From Tildeniella nuda ZEHNDER 1965/U140 (GTDB lineage: Bacteria; Cyanobacteriota; Cyanobacteriia; Leptolyngbyales; Leptolyngbyaceae), in NCBI GenBank assembly GCA_019358895.1, contig JAHHIG010000004.1:186001-250000 (forward strand): a DNA stretch of 64,000 nt, written 5' to 3'. The notes beneath the pieces were generated by a model. It did not search any database. It was not told the DNA's origin and saw only the letters and a list, made by a program, of their open reading frames with translations. Position 1 is the first letter of the stretch. Each line of letters begins with the position of its first letter. The translations under genes and the position numbers were made by a program. Positions 8,488 to 17,605 of the stretch are shown here, piece by piece.

Positions 8488-9048
8488 ATGGATATTGTGG
8501 AGTTTTTCCAACGCAGTAGTGGCAAATGGTTTTCGCAGCGCTCCAGCCACCATTCGGCTGTGCAGCAAGGCAAAGGGGGACAGTCAGAGCTTCAGATTGA
8601 GCTGTTACCCAAAACCGATTCAGCGGTGATCAAGCTGTGCGAACAAGCCAACCTTGATCCAACTCTGGCGCTTTGCGGTGCGCGGATTATGTGGGACGGT
8701 ACGATCGAGGGGGACAACAAAAAGCAGAAAGGAAGCACTGTACTGGTACCGATCGCCGATCCCGATCGCCCTAATGAAGGTCAATTACTACGCGAGATGG
8801 GCGCTGGCGAGATGCCTATAGCGGGACGCTACAGCATGGGTAGTGATGAAGCTCTGACGCTCATTGCCGAAGCTGAAACGATGTACTCAGAAGAGCGTCT
8901 GTGGTTTGCCAATCCAAACTTACGGTTTCGCACCAGCATCGTAAAGCAGTCTGGTGGTTTTAGCACAGCATCGTTCTGCTCTGAGATTCGGAAGGGCGTG
9001 ACTAGTCCACCAGCGGCGACTCAAGCCGTTGCTGAAAAAAAGGCATAG
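8488..9048 (+). CDS. cpcS: Phycobiliprotein chromophore lyase, CpcS/CpeS type
   Basis: A 186-aa protein of the CpcS/CpeS lyase family, which attaches phycocyanobilin to the Cys-84-type site of phycobiliprotein subunits. The start MDIVEFFQRSSGKWFSQRSSHH is the family signature. The lipocalin-like body continues with MWDGTIEG, GSTVLVPIAD and GRYSMGSDEALTL, and ends LRFRTSIVKQSGGFSTASFCSEIR. Length is normal. The related CpcU and CpeS/CpeU proteins cannot be excluded, so the symbol is the likeliest choice. It acts at the phycobilisome in the cytoplasm. Element C sits 120 bp upstream and a long heptamer array follows the stop. Confidence 0.87.
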   Translation: MDIVEFFQRSSGKWFSQRSSHHSAVQQGKGGQSELQIELLPKTDSAVIKLCEQANLDPTLALCGARIMWDGTIEGDNKKQKGSTVLVPIADPDRPNEGQLLREMGAGEMPIAGRYSMGSDEALTLIAEAETMYSEERLWFANPNLRFRTSIVKQSGGFSTASFCSEIRKGVTSPPAATQAVAEKKA

Positions 9049-9064
9049 AACTGGGACTACGAAA

Positions 9065-9202
<138 letters not shown>

Positions 9203-9338
9203 CTTTGAAAGTGTGCAGTTATTTTTTAACAAGCTCTTAGCTTTAAGCGGCGATCGCTTGGCTCAAACCAAGCGAGAAACTTGCCCTCTGATTCAGAAAC
9301 GCTCTGTACTGTCTGCACGCTAACCGCTGAAGCAGCTA

Positions 9339-9478
9339 GGGAATGAGAATTAAATAACATTGGCTTTTGTAGGATGTGTTAAGCGTTAGCCGTAACGCAT
9401 TACAAGTCTTGGAGTCGATGCGTTACGCTGCGTTAACGCATCCTACGCAAGTATGCGGTTTTATTCAATCCACGATCC
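9339..9478 (-). mobile_element. Palindromic element B, copy 2
   Basis: A 140-bp element between two TA dinucleotides (context CTAGGG and CCTAGG). Its halves are inverted copies of TAGGATGYGTTA..TAACGCAT. The ends match copy 1 (left GGAATRAGAATT, right CCACGATCC). The minus-strand gene that follows stops on the boundary TAG, exactly as gmd does at copy 1. Confidence 0.75.
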
Positions 9479-10551
9479 TAGGTGCCTGGAGGAGACGTTT
9501 CTTCTTCTGAATCTTTTTCTGGTTGGACAACGGCTTTGAGCTTGCTGTGAAAATCTGATGGTTGCTCAGGGGTAAACTGGTGAATGGGCTGCTTACTGGC
9601 GGCTTCTGTAAGCCAAATTGGTTGGTAGCGCGCTGTCAGATGTAGCTGTAGTTTTGGCTTGAGCGTGTGAGCCATCAGCCCAAAGCCTGGAGGCGCTATT
9701 TTAGCATCCACTGCTTGATGATCAAGCTGCTGCAAAATTCTGGCGATCGACTCCGTTTGAGCAGTTGGCGCTTCCACCTCGCTAGCAGGTAAAGCTACAG
9801 GGGGAGCCTCATCGGTTAACGGCTCGATTTCCGTAAGTTGCTCTGGCTCAGACGGTTCTGCTGTAAGCGCGATCGGCTCCGGCATCGCTTCGTCGATCGC
9901 CTCAGGTGTGGCATCAGCGTCAGGCAGTATGGCTGGGTTGGCGTTGCTCTGAACAGACGCTTCGCTGTGCGGCTCGGTCAATGGCTTGGACGGCTCGTCC
10001 GATCGCAGCGTGTAGGAGTATTGCATAGAGGACTGCTGCTCTGTTTGAGCGTGTTTTTGGGCATCCGCCAAAGCAGCCAGTTCTTTGCTGTGAAGCGTTC
10101 GTAGCGCCAGCATTACGTCTGCTTCTGGTAAAACAGGCTCCTCAAAGCTAGGAAGCTGTAACGCCACCGTGTGGTAAGGAAGCTTAGTCTCTAACGTTGC
10201 CGCCTGCGATGCAATGCCGCTTCGAGGAGCAGGGGATAGTGGCAACAGGCTTGCGGGCAAATGGTCACAAACCAAACGCTCAAACTCATGATTGAAGTGA
10301 TAGAGCGGCTGACTGCGTCGTTGCCACAGTGCTAAAATTTGCTCAACCGAAATCGCTTTGTAACGACCTTGATAGAGCGCTTCAATAATTGCCAGCCGTA
10401 GCCAAGCTGCTGGATATTGCTCCTGCCAGGCTAACAGTAATTGTGCGATCGCGTAGCCACCCAAATCAAACCCATAGTGATGCAGCAAACTAACTGCATC
10501 AGCAGCGCTGTCGTTCGATCGTTCGGTAGAATGGTTGACCAGCTCAGTCAT
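9478..10551 (-). CDS. Conserved cyanobacterial hypothetical protein, helical N-terminus
   Basis: A 357-aa protein. Residues about 20-105 form a compact helical domain (LLHHYGFDLGGYAIAQLLLAWQEQYPAAWLRLAIIEALYQGRYKA..ILALWQRRSQ) that I recall seeing in cyanobacterial proteins of unknown function and that loosely resembles a DnaD-like helical module. The rest is rich in Pro, Glu, Ala and Ser and probably disordered, with a short conserved-looking end (LTARYQPIWLTEAA, FHSKLKAVV). There is no signal peptide or membrane segment. The start is the ATG at 10551. The stop TAG lies on the boundary of element B. Function unknown. Confidence 0.7.
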   Translation of the reverse strand: MTELVNHSTERSNDSAADAVSLLHHYGFDLGGYAIAQLLLAWQEQYPAAWLRLAIIEALYQGRYKAISVEQILALWQRRSQPLYHFNHEFERLVCDHLPASLLPLSPAPRSGIASQAATLETKLPYHTVALQLPSFEEPVLPEADVMLALRTLHSKELAALADAQKHAQTEQQSSMQYSYTLRSDEPSKPLTEPHSEASVQSNANPAILPDADATPEAIDEAMPEPIALTAEPSEPEQLTEIEPLTDEAPPVALPASEVEAPTAQTESIARILQQLDHQAVDAKIAPPGFGLMAHTLKPKLQLHLTARYQPIWLTEAASKQPIHQFTPEQPSDFHSKLKAVVQPEKDSEEETSPPGT

Positions 10552-10662
10552 GTACCCTCACTGTGGCAGCCAGGCGCTTGAGGGGTAAGACAAACGCCAC
10601 TTATCCCAAGTGTATATTTTGACTCACATAAGCGGTAGCGATCGTGAAAGCCATACATAAAT

Positions 10663-10830
10663 CCAGCTATCAGCTATCAGCTATCAGCTATCAGCTATCA
10701 GCTATCAGCTACAGCGATCCGGTTTGATCGGTGAAAGTTGCCATGAATTCGCTATCAGCTTCAGGTTTCAAAGCTGACCGCTGACCGCTGACGGCTGATC
10801 GCTGACCGCTGACCGCTGACCGTCAACCGC
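10663..10830. repeat. Two heptamer arrays: TATCAGC units, then GCTGACC units
   Basis: Seven TATCAGC units (10663-10711) and, after a 60-bp spacer, about eight GCTGACC/GCTGACG units (10771-10830), inverted relative to the array at 9065. They fill the gap between two minus-strand genes. Confidence 0.9.
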
Positions 10831-10840
10831 TATAATCCAT

Positions 10841-13627
10841 CTACTCATCGCGCCGCAAAATCACACCACCTTCTACAGGCGTGATGTCAGAGTTTTCAAA
10901 CGTATCGGTGCCACCTGTCCAGTTAAAGTCACTGATGCGTAGACCGATCGCACCAATCGAGAGTACGGGATTGTAGCGTAAGACGATCGCGTAGGTGCGA
11001 CGGCTATATTCCAAAATGTAATCCGTGCTGAACTGATTGCTTGAATCTAAGTTGATTGAGGTCTGGAAGCCAATCCGAAAGGGACCATAGAGTTGTTGGG
11101 TGATGCCAAGGCTCAGCACGCGGGTATCAACGGTGCGATCGAAGAGAAAGGGTGATTGTCCACCGCCAATATACTGGGTATAGCTGATGTTAAAGGCAGT
11201 GTAGTCAAAGAACTTGCGGGAAAAATGCCCAAACTGCCCACCGAGACCAACGCTGGCAATCAGATTGTTCTGCGTATCGCCACTCGTATAAGCACTGGTC
11301 ACCCCTCGCAGGGACACTCCCAGACTGACATACGGTACCAGCGGTATTGGACTATAGCGCAACCCTTCCTCTGGTGTTGGCGGCAGCGCTGTTCCTCGCC
11401 AGAGCGTGAAGCCTCGCGATAGCTGCACCGTCGCTTCAAATCGACCCAGACTGATCCGGTTGTTGGTGCGGTTGGCGCTCAAGAGGTCGAGGCGATCGGT
11501 ATCAGCGTTAACGTATTGAAAGCCCGTTTGATACGTTAGTTCGATGCCAGATTTACCCAGCAAGATTCTGGGCGAAAGTAGCACGGCTCCTAAACTGCTT
11601 TGTACCGTTTGGAAGCCTAATGAGCCATTGAACAGGCGATCGCGGTAGCTGTATTCCAACGCCAGAGTATGGGTGCCCACCAGTTGTCGTGCCCTCAGGC
11701 TGGCTCGCACGTTGTTTTCAAGGTCGCTGAAATCCAGACTCGTAAACGACACCTTACCGCGAACGTCCGTCAGCGGACCTGGAGTAACATTCAACGCCGC
11801 TTGGAAGCCAAAATTCTCGGCTTTGAAAGGGTTGCCACCATTCGTAATGGCACGCTGCAAGAAAATTTGGGGTGTGAGCGTAAACCGCACCGTATTGGAA
11901 GACAACACATTAAACGTGCGTCCTACAAATAAGCCGCCCCGATCTTCATCGTCGTAGCCAAACTCGAAGAGTGCTGGCGATCGCTGCCGACGATCGAGCG
12001 CAAACACTGGCAGGAAAAACGGCAGCGTGAAGCGCTGGTCAAACACGAGGCGAGGACGCTTTGTTCGCACTTCGTCTCGTAGCGGCGAAACGCGAGTGAG
12101 AGTGGCTTCCTCAGATTTCAAGACCAGTTCGGGTGGCGAAAACGGGTCATTTGTAATTTGGATGTTTTTGGCAACCCAGCCATCAGGCGTAAAGTCAATC
12201 CGATCAGCCTCAAAGCGCAGCCGCCGGACTTGTCCACCCCGGGGCACGCCACCAGGAACTCGGCTAATATCCCTACCAAAGCCCAGCCCAACTCCGAGGC
12301 TGCCAGGACTATTGACATTCTGCGTTGGCTGAGCAGCCGTGATGCGATCGCTCACAGGACGGGCGATCGTCACACCTTCATTGCGGGTTCCCACCCCCAG
12401 ATCGGTACTCGCATCGGCAAGAGAAATTTCGCCCCTGGCATTCAGCAGTGTGCCAACCCCCTGCACAAAGCTATATTCCAACCGCTGCCCGCGCAAGACC
12501 TGGGTGCCCCGCGTGAGCGCCACATTACCCTCAGCGACCGCCAGCCGATTGTCCAGATTGACCTGTACGCGATCGGCATCCAGCAACGCACCCTGAAACC
12601 GCATCAAAACTTTACCTTCTGCGGTAAAAATCTTGCGCTGCTCATCATATTCCTGACGGTCTGCGGTTAGCTCAATCACTGACCCAACGCCCGGAGTTGT
12701 CCCGTTGGTCGGTGCAGTCGGTTGTGGAGGCTGCGTGGGAACGGTCTGGGCTGGTGCTTGAGTCGGTGGTGCTTGAGTCGGTGGTGCTTCTGGTTGAACA
12801 GGTGCCTGGTTAGGCGGTGGTAGCGGAACCGGATTGCCTGCGGGTTGATCTAACGTTGGAATCGGCAAAAGCAAGGGTGTTTGGTCAGACGCTTGAGCGT
12901 GAATCGACAGACCTGGCTTGCCAGGAGCACCCGCTTCTTCCTGAGCCAGTGTTTCTTGGGCAAACTCGTCGAGCACGATCGCATCGCTCAACCCTGACAT
13001 GAGAGCCGCCTCGCGCGTCATCGGGGCTGAGTAGGTGGTACCGGAAAACGAATACACCACTGACTGCGACGTGTCTAAAACTGCCGAGGCATCCAGCGAT
13101 CGATGAACGGTAAAAGCAGGCTTCTTATGAGTCGTTTGAGTCGTTTGAGCGTGAGCCGATGGCATGGCGATCGACGGTATGGGCGTTGGCAACGCAACCG
13201 CACCTTCTGACTGCTGCCTGCCGACACGCCGTCGCTCCCATGCCGCTTTGATCGTATCAACCTTGTCGTTGAGCGTTTCTTTTGGCTCGACCGCTTTGGC
13301 TAGAGGGTTGAAAACATTTGCTCGTTGGGCATCCTTAGAAGATGGGGCATCCTTCAGCAAATAGCCTGTTGTGGTTGTGCCTAAGAGTGCCGCTTGCGAG
13401 ACACCTGACTGCTCCATAAAAGCGGCTGCTGACGGCAAGCTCTCGGCTTCAGGCACCGCTGGAGTAGAGGCTACAGACTCAACTAAGCGGGGCTGCTTTT
13501 TGGGGCTTTCGGTCTGGATCGATTCCAATTCTGAAGCGACCAGGGGAGCCTGTGGTGAATGACTAGCGTCTCTAGACGGAGTAGCGATCAGAGCTGGAGG
13601 AGTGGGTGGCGAAGCCGGATAGGGCAT
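10841..13627 (-). CDS. LptD-like outer-membrane protein (OstA-like plus DUF3769 barrel)
   Basis: A 928-aa protein. Residues about 1-310 are low-complexity, Pro/Ala/Gln-rich, including repeated PTQAPPTQAP. Residues about 314-440 form an OstA/LptA-like beta-jellyroll (VIELTADRQEYDEQ..FTAEGKVLMRFQGALLDADRV..AEGNVALTRGTQVLRG). Residues about 460-928 look like the DUF3769 beta-barrel, the cyanobacterial counterpart of LptD, with many RFTLTPQIF and RISLGRFEATVQL strands. It probably inserts lipopolysaccharide or related lipids into the outer membrane. No Sec signal peptide is visible at the start MPYPASPPTPPALIATPSRD; an in-frame TGA lies 15 bp upstream of the ATG, so the gene cannot start much earlier. 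Other cyanobacterial members seem to begin similarly, but I recall this rather than having checked it. Confidence 0.8.
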   Translation of the reverse strand: MPYPASPPTPPALIATPSRDASHSPQAPLVASELESIQTESPKKQPRLVESVASTPAVPEAESLPSAAAFMEQSGVSQAALLGTTTTGYLLKDAPSSKDAQRANVFNPLAKAVEPKETLNDKVDTIKAAWERRRVGRQQSEGAVALPTPIPSIAMPSAHAQTTQTTHKKPAFTVHRSLDASAVLDTSQSVVYSFSGTTYSAPMTREAALMSGLSDAIVLDEFAQETLAQEEAGAPGKPGLSIHAQASDQTPLLLPIPTLDQPAGNPVPLPPPNQAPVQPEAPPTQAPPTQAPAQTVPTQPPQPTAPTNGTTPGVGSVIELTADRQEYDEQRKIFTAEGKVLMRFQGALLDADRVQVNLDNRLAVAEGNVALTRGTQVLRGQRLEYSFVQGVGTLLNARGEISLADASTDLGVGTRNEGVTIARPVSDRITAAQPTQNVNSPGSLGVGLGFGRDISRVPGGVPRGGQVRRLRFEADRIDFTPDGWVAKNIQITNDPFSPPELVLKSEEATLTRVSPLRDEVRTKRPRLVFDQRFTLPFFLPVFALDRRQRSPALFEFGYDDEDRGGLFVGRTFNVLSSNTVRFTLTPQIFLQRAITNGGNPFKAENFGFQAALNVTPGPLTDVRGKVSFTSLDFSDLENNVRASLRARQLVGTHTLALEYSYRDRLFNGSLGFQTVQSSLGAVLLSPRILLGKSGIELTYQTGFQYVNADTDRLDLLSANRTNNRISLGRFEATVQLSRGFTLWRGTALPPTPEEGLRYSPIPLVPYVSLGVSLRGVTSAYTSGDTQNNLIASVGLGGQFGHFSRKFFDYTAFNISYTQYIGGGQSPFLFDRTVDTRVLSLGITQQLYGPFRIGFQTSINLDSSNQFSTDYILEYSRRTYAIVLRYNPVLSIGAIGLRISDFNWTGGTDTFENSDITPVEGGVILRRDE

Positions 13628-13650
13628 ATTGAGGCAGTCTCAAACGAATA

Positions 13651-13670
13651 AGCAACCCCTGAGGGTTGCT
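13651..13670 (-). terminator. Hairpin between psbI and the LptD-like gene
   Basis: AGCAACCC-CTGA-GGGTTGCT gives an 8-bp perfect stem with a 4-nt loop. It lies between two genes on the minus strand. No strong T-run follows, so it may be an attenuator or processing site rather than a full terminator. Confidence 0.4.
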
Positions 13671-13732
13671 TTACTGGCAAATGGCGGGTAGCCCGCGCCA
13701 CCCCCACCATCACGTTGCAATGCAGGCTCAGT

Positions 13733-13849
13733 CTACTCCAAATCGCGCTGCTTCGGGTTACGGGCAGGGTCATTAGACAAAAAGCCAAAGATAAACAGAG
13801 CAACAAAGAAACCAACAACAATATAGACGGCAATTTTGAGAGTGACCAT
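13733..13849 (-). CDS. psbI: Photosystem II reaction centre protein I
   Basis: This 38-aa gene is absent from the ORF track. On the minus strand from the ATG at 13849 it reads [20 protein letters not shown] then [18 protein letters not shown] and stops with TAG. This matches PsbI, a single-span thylakoid protein that stabilises the photosystem II core next to D1 and CP43: a hydrophobic span followed by the conserved FGFLSxDPARNPKR.DLE tail. Length is exactly that of the family. The minus strand upstream has a possible -10 box, TATGAT, near 13915. The LptD-like gene follows 105 bp downstream. Confidence 0.95.
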   Translation of the reverse strand: MVTLKIAVYIVVGFFVALFIFGFLSNDPARNPKQRDLE

Positions 13850-14312
13850 ACCACTAGCTCCAGAAGAATCAAAAGACACACGATCGATCAGTACGGCTCG
13901 ATCGCTTTCTTATCATACAGAAATGCCGTTCCGTTTTCGCCTTGGCGATCGCGTCTGTCGTTCGCGTGACAAGATATCATGCCTATGCGGTGATGTAAAG
14001 ATTCAGTAAACGTCATTACTCGTGGCGATAAGTCTCTAAGATAAACCTCAAACGTTTTTCAGATGCCACTCTTTCGACTAAGCAGCGCTCACTGTTGTCA
14101 CAACCAATGCAGGTCGAATGCCCCCTGTGTGTCAGCGTCGTGTTCTCCCCTTCAAGCCGCTATCCATCACTAGCTGGAACGGTCTCTTGACCTGCGCCAG
14201 CTTTTCGTGCCCCATCCGCTAGCAACGCTTCTGCGCGATCGACTCCCTTGACTCAAGCAGCCGATCGCGCCTACAAGACTATTCACGGCATGAGTTTTAA
14301 GAGCAGCAAACG
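13850..14312. other. Intergenic region between divergent psbI and glycosyltransferase genes
   Basis: About 460 bp without an ORF. It must hold promoters for both directions, but I see no strong -35/-10 pair apart from the TATGAT noted for psbI. Several HIP1-like GCGATCG sites occur. No repeat element is present. Confidence 0.5.
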
Positions 14313-15503
14313 ATGCATCGCCAGTTAAGCATTCCAACCGCTTCAAGTGTTGACCAAAAACAGTATCACTTCGGAGCGATTCTCAGCGTCGGCATGGGCA
14401 ACATGACCCGCTACCTGAGCTTTCGCAAATACGCCGAGCGCGACGCTGCGGTCAACTTTGTCTGGGCACCTGTCAAGCATTTCATTGCCCCCGACGAGCC
14501 AAACCCCTTGCGGTACCTACCCGAACCGTTTTATACACGGGCAGTCATTCTCTACCAGTCGGCTCCCGTACTCCGGCAACTGCATCGGTTCGATGCTGTC
14601 CTGTTCCACATGTTCGAGGCATATACCGTTGCCTGTTGCCGCAACCTGTTTCGCAAACAGCCCCTCCTCATCTGGAACAATGATGACCCACCCGTTGTCA
14701 GCCCCGCAACCCATCCGCTGTATCCCAAAGACCGCAACAAAGCCTTGTGGCGACACCAGTTTCGGCTGAGCCTCGATCGCGTGTGCGCCAAACGGACAGA
14801 GGCATTCATTCCCTGGTCTCGGTGGGGCAACGACATTCTAGTCAGTGAGTGTGGCATTCCCCGCGAAACAGTGCAGCCGATTCACCCTGGCTTAGATTTA
14901 GAACTCTGGTCAGCCGTTGCGGCACCCAACGTGGACACGGCTGCCAAAGCGAAAATTCTGTTTGTTGGAGGCGATTTTGTTCGCAAAGGTGGCGATCTGC
15001 TGCTGCAAGTTTTCAGCCAGCAGTTTGCGGACAGCGCTGAACTCCATTTGGTCACAAAAGAGTCTCTCGCAGCGTTGCCAAATGTTTATGTCTACCCCGA
15101 CCTCGCGCCGAATGATCGTCGGCTTGCCCAGCTTTATGCACAAGCCGACCTCTTCGTTTTGCCCACAACAGCCGATCTATCGTCCTGGGCATGTCTAGAA
15201 GCAATGGCATCTGGTTGCGCGGTCATCAGCACCAGTGTCGGTGGTGTCGGTGATATTGTGCGTCATAACGAAACGGGATTGGTTATACCTATTGGTGATG
15301 CGGCAGCCCTGGCGACAGCGATGCGATCGCTGCTAGAAAATCCAACGCTGCGTCATCAGATGGGTGTGCAGGGACGCAAGGTTGTAGAACGCGAGTTCAA
15401 CGCTGCGGTCAATGTGCCGCGTGTGCTTGCGGTGATGAAAGCGGCGGTCGATCGCAAGCGTGCAACAAACCTGGATCATCATCCGGCTGCCAAAAAAACT
15501 TAG
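14313..15503 (+). CDS. Family 4 glycosyltransferase (GT-B fold)
   Basis: A 396-aa protein. The C-terminal half has the GT-B donor-binding pattern: ILFVGGDFVRKGGDLLLQVF, then DLFVLPTTADLSSWACLEAM, ASGCAVISTSVGGVGDIV and HNETGLVIPIGDAAALA. The Glu in ACLEAMASG and the GG of the sugar-nucleotide loop are typical of GT4. The N-terminal half (VGMGNMTRYLSFRKY) is less conserved. It probably transfers a sugar from a nucleotide donor to an extracellular polysaccharide or glycolipid. It converges on a GT2 gene with only 6 bp between stops. The donor is unknown; GDP-sugars are plausible given gmd nearby. Confidence 0.85.
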   Translation: MHRQLSIPTASSVDQKQYHFGAILSVGMGNMTRYLSFRKYAERDAAVNFVWAPVKHFIAPDEPNPLRYLPEPFYTRAVILYQSAPVLRQLHRFDAVLFHMFEAYTVACCRNLFRKQPLLIWNNDDPPVVSPATHPLYPKDRNKALWRHQFRLSLDRVCAKRTEAFIPWSRWGNDILVSECGIPRETVQPIHPGLDLELWSAVAAPNVDTAAKAKILFVGGDFVRKGGDLLLQVFSQQFADSAELHLVTKESLAALPNVYVYPDLAPNDRRLAQLYAQADLFVLPTTADLSSWACLEAMASGCAVISTSVGGVGDIVRHNETGLVIPIGDAAALATAMRSLLENPTLRHQMGVQGRKVVEREFNAAVNVPRVLAVMKAAVDRKRATNLDHHPAAKKT

Positions 15504-15509
15504 CCGACG

Positions 15510-16544
15510 CTAAACACCAACATTACGCATTGGTACTACCTGTGGTTGCAGTGGTTCAGCAGGACTGTCATCATACCGTCGTGCGCGCGGCGTAGCAAAG
15601 CAACTGAGAAAAATACCAATCTGACGCTGCAACAAACACGCTTTGACAATATCGATCTCTAACTGATTGCGGTAGCGCAGGTAGAACAGTGCCACTCTCA
15701 AAGCACCCACAAGGACTAATGCAGGCACCAGCAGCATCAGCAAGGGTTGCTGCCAGGGATGCAGTCTAGACAAGCGTAAAGCATGAGCCGATAACCCGCT
15801 TGTCCGAGCAATTTTAAGCAGATACTCAGGCTCTAAGCGTCTTGCAGGTAGGTGGTGCCATACCTTCATCTGACCGTTGTGCCATACTTCCCAGCGACTG
15901 TTGATGATGTAGTGCAAGACTTCAACATCTTCGGCACACGTTGCCATAAAGCGCCAGGATTCATCTCTGCCCCATAGGCGGCGGCGTTGAGGCACCGCCT
16001 CTTCCCATGCCTGCTTACGAAAAACACAGCCCGGATTGACTGGAGAACGGCGACTCATAAACGTTCTGGGATACTGGAAGTCTGTGTCTCCAGAGTCACT
16101 AACGGCTAGCAAAAACTTGATGCGATGAAACTCCTCAGGCGAAGGAATATCTAGCTGTGGGTAAATATTGCCCCCATAAGCACCCGCTTGAGGATGGTCT
16201 TGACCAAAACGATAGGCGGCATCTAGCCAGGTTTCTTCGGGCAGATTATCGTCGTCTAAAAAGCCAATGAGCGCCTCACTTGCCGCTTCACGCATGGCTA
16301 GTTCACGCGTATAGCCGCCACCTTGACGCGGTTCAGAGAGATACCGAATGTAGCTGTCTTGCCGCCACCGTTGAGTATACTCAGCCACAACAGCCGCTGT
16401 TCGATCGGTGCTGTTATTATCAACAATCAGCACTTCCCAACGCAGCCCTTCATGATTCGTTTGGGCAAGTAGCCGATCTAACACCTCTGGCAACCGTTTC
16501 TCAGCGTTATATGTGCGGATGGCAACGGTAAAATCAATTGGCAT
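15510..16544 (-). CDS. Family 2 glycosyltransferase, HpsE-like
   Basis: A 344-aa GT-A glycosyltransferase. Seen: the start FTVAIRTYNAEKRLPEVLDR, VLIVDNNSTDRTAAVV, the metal-binding LIGFLDDDN, and VNPGCVFRKQAW. One or two hydrophobic segments lie at about 270-295 (LLMLLVPALVLVGALRVALF), suggesting a membrane anchor. The overall pattern resembles HpsE, a glycosyltransferase of the hormogonium polysaccharide system in filamentous cyanobacteria. I recognise the family but not with certainty, so no symbol is given. The rest of the hps locus is not in the window. Confidence 0.75.
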   Translation of the reverse strand: MPIDFTVAIRTYNAEKRLPEVLDRLLAQTNHEGLRWEVLIVDNNSTDRTAAVVAEYTQRWRQDSYIRYLSEPRQGGGYTRELAMREAASEALIGFLDDDNLPEETWLDAAYRFGQDHPQAGAYGGNIYPQLDIPSPEEFHRIKFLLAVSDSGDTDFQYPRTFMSRRSPVNPGCVFRKQAWEEAVPQRRRLWGRDESWRFMATCAEDVEVLHYIINSRWEVWHNGQMKVWHHLPARRLEPEYLLKIARTSGLSAHALRLSRLHPWQQPLLMLLVPALVLVGALRVALFYLRYRNQLEIDIVKACLLQRQIGIFLSCFATPRARRYDDSPAEPLQPQVVPMRNVGV

Positions 16545-16786
16545 GGCAAGATAACGGTAGGTGACCTACATCATTATGAGTACCCAGAATAAGAGTGTTT
16601 CTATCTTGTAGTTTCTTCATTTCTGCACCACTTTACATAAAGCTTTGATAATTTTTGCAGAAAGCGTTTTGACATCGGCTGTGGCAGTTCATCTAGTTAG
16701 CTTTCAGCCTTCAGCGGTCAGCTATCAGCTTTGATCACCCTACTGCTGATTTCAATGAGACAACCCACTCTAAAAGCCCAATTGCT

Positions 16787-17341
16787 ATGGTTAGAACGCC
16801 CATGAATGTCGATCGCCCCTTCTGGCAAACCTCGCGCTCAGTGCTGCCCATCTTTTTTGCGTCCACGCTGCTGCTGTGCTGGTTTATCACAGCAACGCCA
16901 GCCGTTGCGCTGTCGCTACCATCTACACCCGTCGTCGGTGCGCTGTTCTCCTTGGCGGGCGATCGTCCGGCAAACCTTGGCGTTGCAGCAGGTAAGTTTG
17001 CGCCCTGTCCAACTACGCCGAATTGTGTCAGTAGCCAGAGCCAAGATGCAGCCCATGCGATCGATCCTCTTCGCTACACTACCGCACCGGACGTGGCGTT
17101 TGACACGCTGAAGTCAACCCTCAAGGCACAACCGAGAGTCAACCTGCTGACGACAACCGCTGACTATATCCGTGCTGAATTCACGATTCCGATCGTCGGC
17201 TTTGTCGATGACGTTGAGTTTTACCTCGATCGTGAAGCTAACCTGATTCAAGTCCGCTCTGCCTCACGTATGGGCGAGTCTGACCTCGGTGTCAACCGCA
17301 AACGCATTGAGACCATTCGGACGAAACTGGGGGAGGAGTGA
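16787..17341 (+). CDS. DUF1499 domain protein, exported
   Basis: A 184-aa protein. A hydrophobic N-terminal segment (LPIFFASTLLLCWFITATPAVA) acts as a signal peptide or anchor. The DUF1499 core follows: LAPCPTTPNCVSSQ-like FAPCPTTPNCVSSQSQDAAH, then the acidic VGFVDDVEFYLDREANLIQVRSASRMGESDLGVNRKR, which is the family hallmark. Biochemical function is not established. Starts at 16787 and 16802 (MNVDRPF) are both possible. A short GGTCAGC-type repeat lies in its upstream region (16702-16732). Confidence 0.82.
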   Translation: MVRTPMNVDRPFWQTSRSVLPIFFASTLLLCWFITATPAVALSLPSTPVVGALFSLAGDRPANLGVAAGKFAPCPTTPNCVSSQSQDAAHAIDPLRYTTAPDVAFDTLKSTLKAQPRVNLLTTTADYIRAEFTIPIVGFVDDVEFYLDREANLIQVRSASRMGESDLGVNRKRIETIRTKLGEE

Positions 17342-17350
17342 GGAGTGAGG

Positions 17351-17400
17351 AAGCAGGGGTAGCGGGGGGAGTAGGGGGAGCAGGGGGAGCAGGGGGAGTG
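17351..17400. repeat. G-rich tandem repeat (AGCAGGGGG)
   Basis: Five or so imperfect copies of a GGGGGAGCA 9-mer directly follow the DUF1499 stop. A C-rich mirror (CCTCCGCCCCCCTGCCC) at 17478-17500 could pair with it. The rest of the gap to 17605 has no other recognisable signal. Confidence 0.7.
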
Positions 17401-17605
17401 TTGAGTTTTGAGTAGCGTCGCTGCGCTAGTAAAGTTTTGAGTTAGCTAAGCTTCCTGCCTCCGCCGCCTCCCTTACTTCCTCCGCCCCCCTGCCCATACT
17501 GACAAACTACGTAGCGCTTCTCCACTCAGTCTCCGGGAAATAACGGAGCTATAGCGAAACGTCTGTGGCTATAGTTGAGCGGTAACTTGCTATTGATCCC
17601 CAGCT

